This document shows, piece by piece, positions 5,347 to 5,379 of a stretch of DNA of 5,379 bases (positions within the stretch are counted from its first letter, which is position 1; each line of letters starts with the position of its first letter). The DNA is taken from assembly GCA_038230775.1 (NCBI GenBank), contig JBBRMQ010000268.1, forward strand, positions 1 through 5,379, given 5' to 3'. The DNA is from JBBRMQ01 sp038230775 (lineage in GTDB: Bacteria > Acidobacteriota > Thermoanaerobaculia > Gp7-AA8). The position numbers were made by a program, and so were the translations under genes. The notes beneath the pieces were generated by a model. It was not told where the DNA came from and did not search any database. It worked only from the letters and a program-made list of their open reading frames with translations.

Positions 5347-5379
5347 CCCGTCTAATCGACACGCGCGGCGATTTTACCG

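Overview
This window is GC-rich and gene-dense, and looks like a chromosomal segment from a member of Acidobacteriota, probably near the Thermoanaerobaculia or Vicinamibacteria. Three things suggest this: the C-terminal module of the secreted protease, the stand-alone reaction-centre-type cytochrome c with a C-terminal lipoprotein-sorting-like domain, and the overall codon use. The assignment rests on family recall, not on a marker gene. No rRNA, tRNA, CRISPR array, integrase or transposase gene is visible.

Layout. (1) Bases 1-671, plus strand: the C-terminal part of a secreted trypsin-fold serine protease, truncated by the window edge. (2) Bases 658-4603, minus strand: a compact run of four genes transcribed right to left. 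In order these are a diheme cytochrome c of the photosynthetic reaction-centre cytochrome family, a membrane-anchored zinc N-acetylmuramoyl-L-alanine amidase, an actin-like ATPase closely resembling magnetosome MamK, and a membrane-anchored alpha/beta hydrolase. Gaps are 47 nt, 4 nt, then an overlap of at least 38 nt, so the last three are probably translationally coupled. The last gene overlaps the protease tail-to-tail by 14 nt. (3) Bases 4648-5346, plus strand, divergent from the cytochrome: the N-terminal half of an AI-2E/PerM-family membrane transporter. From about base 5165 the convincing coding frame switches to a different, proline-rich protein tail, so this end of the window is a broken gene, a fusion or an assembly chimera.

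The amidase and MamK-like actin genes form a tight pair. An actin-like filament and a peptidoglycan hydrolase together suggest a role in envelope remodelling or intracellular positioning, though no magnetosome genes are visible here.

The most unusual signal is two different GC-rich palindromic elements (1248-1301 and 3253-3309). Each sits inside a coding gene without breaking its frame, and each adds about 18-19 residues in a loop or linker. The first has no stop codon in any of its six frames. This resembles the in-frame palindromic elements described in Rickettsia and may be an undescribed protein-invading repeat system in this lineage.
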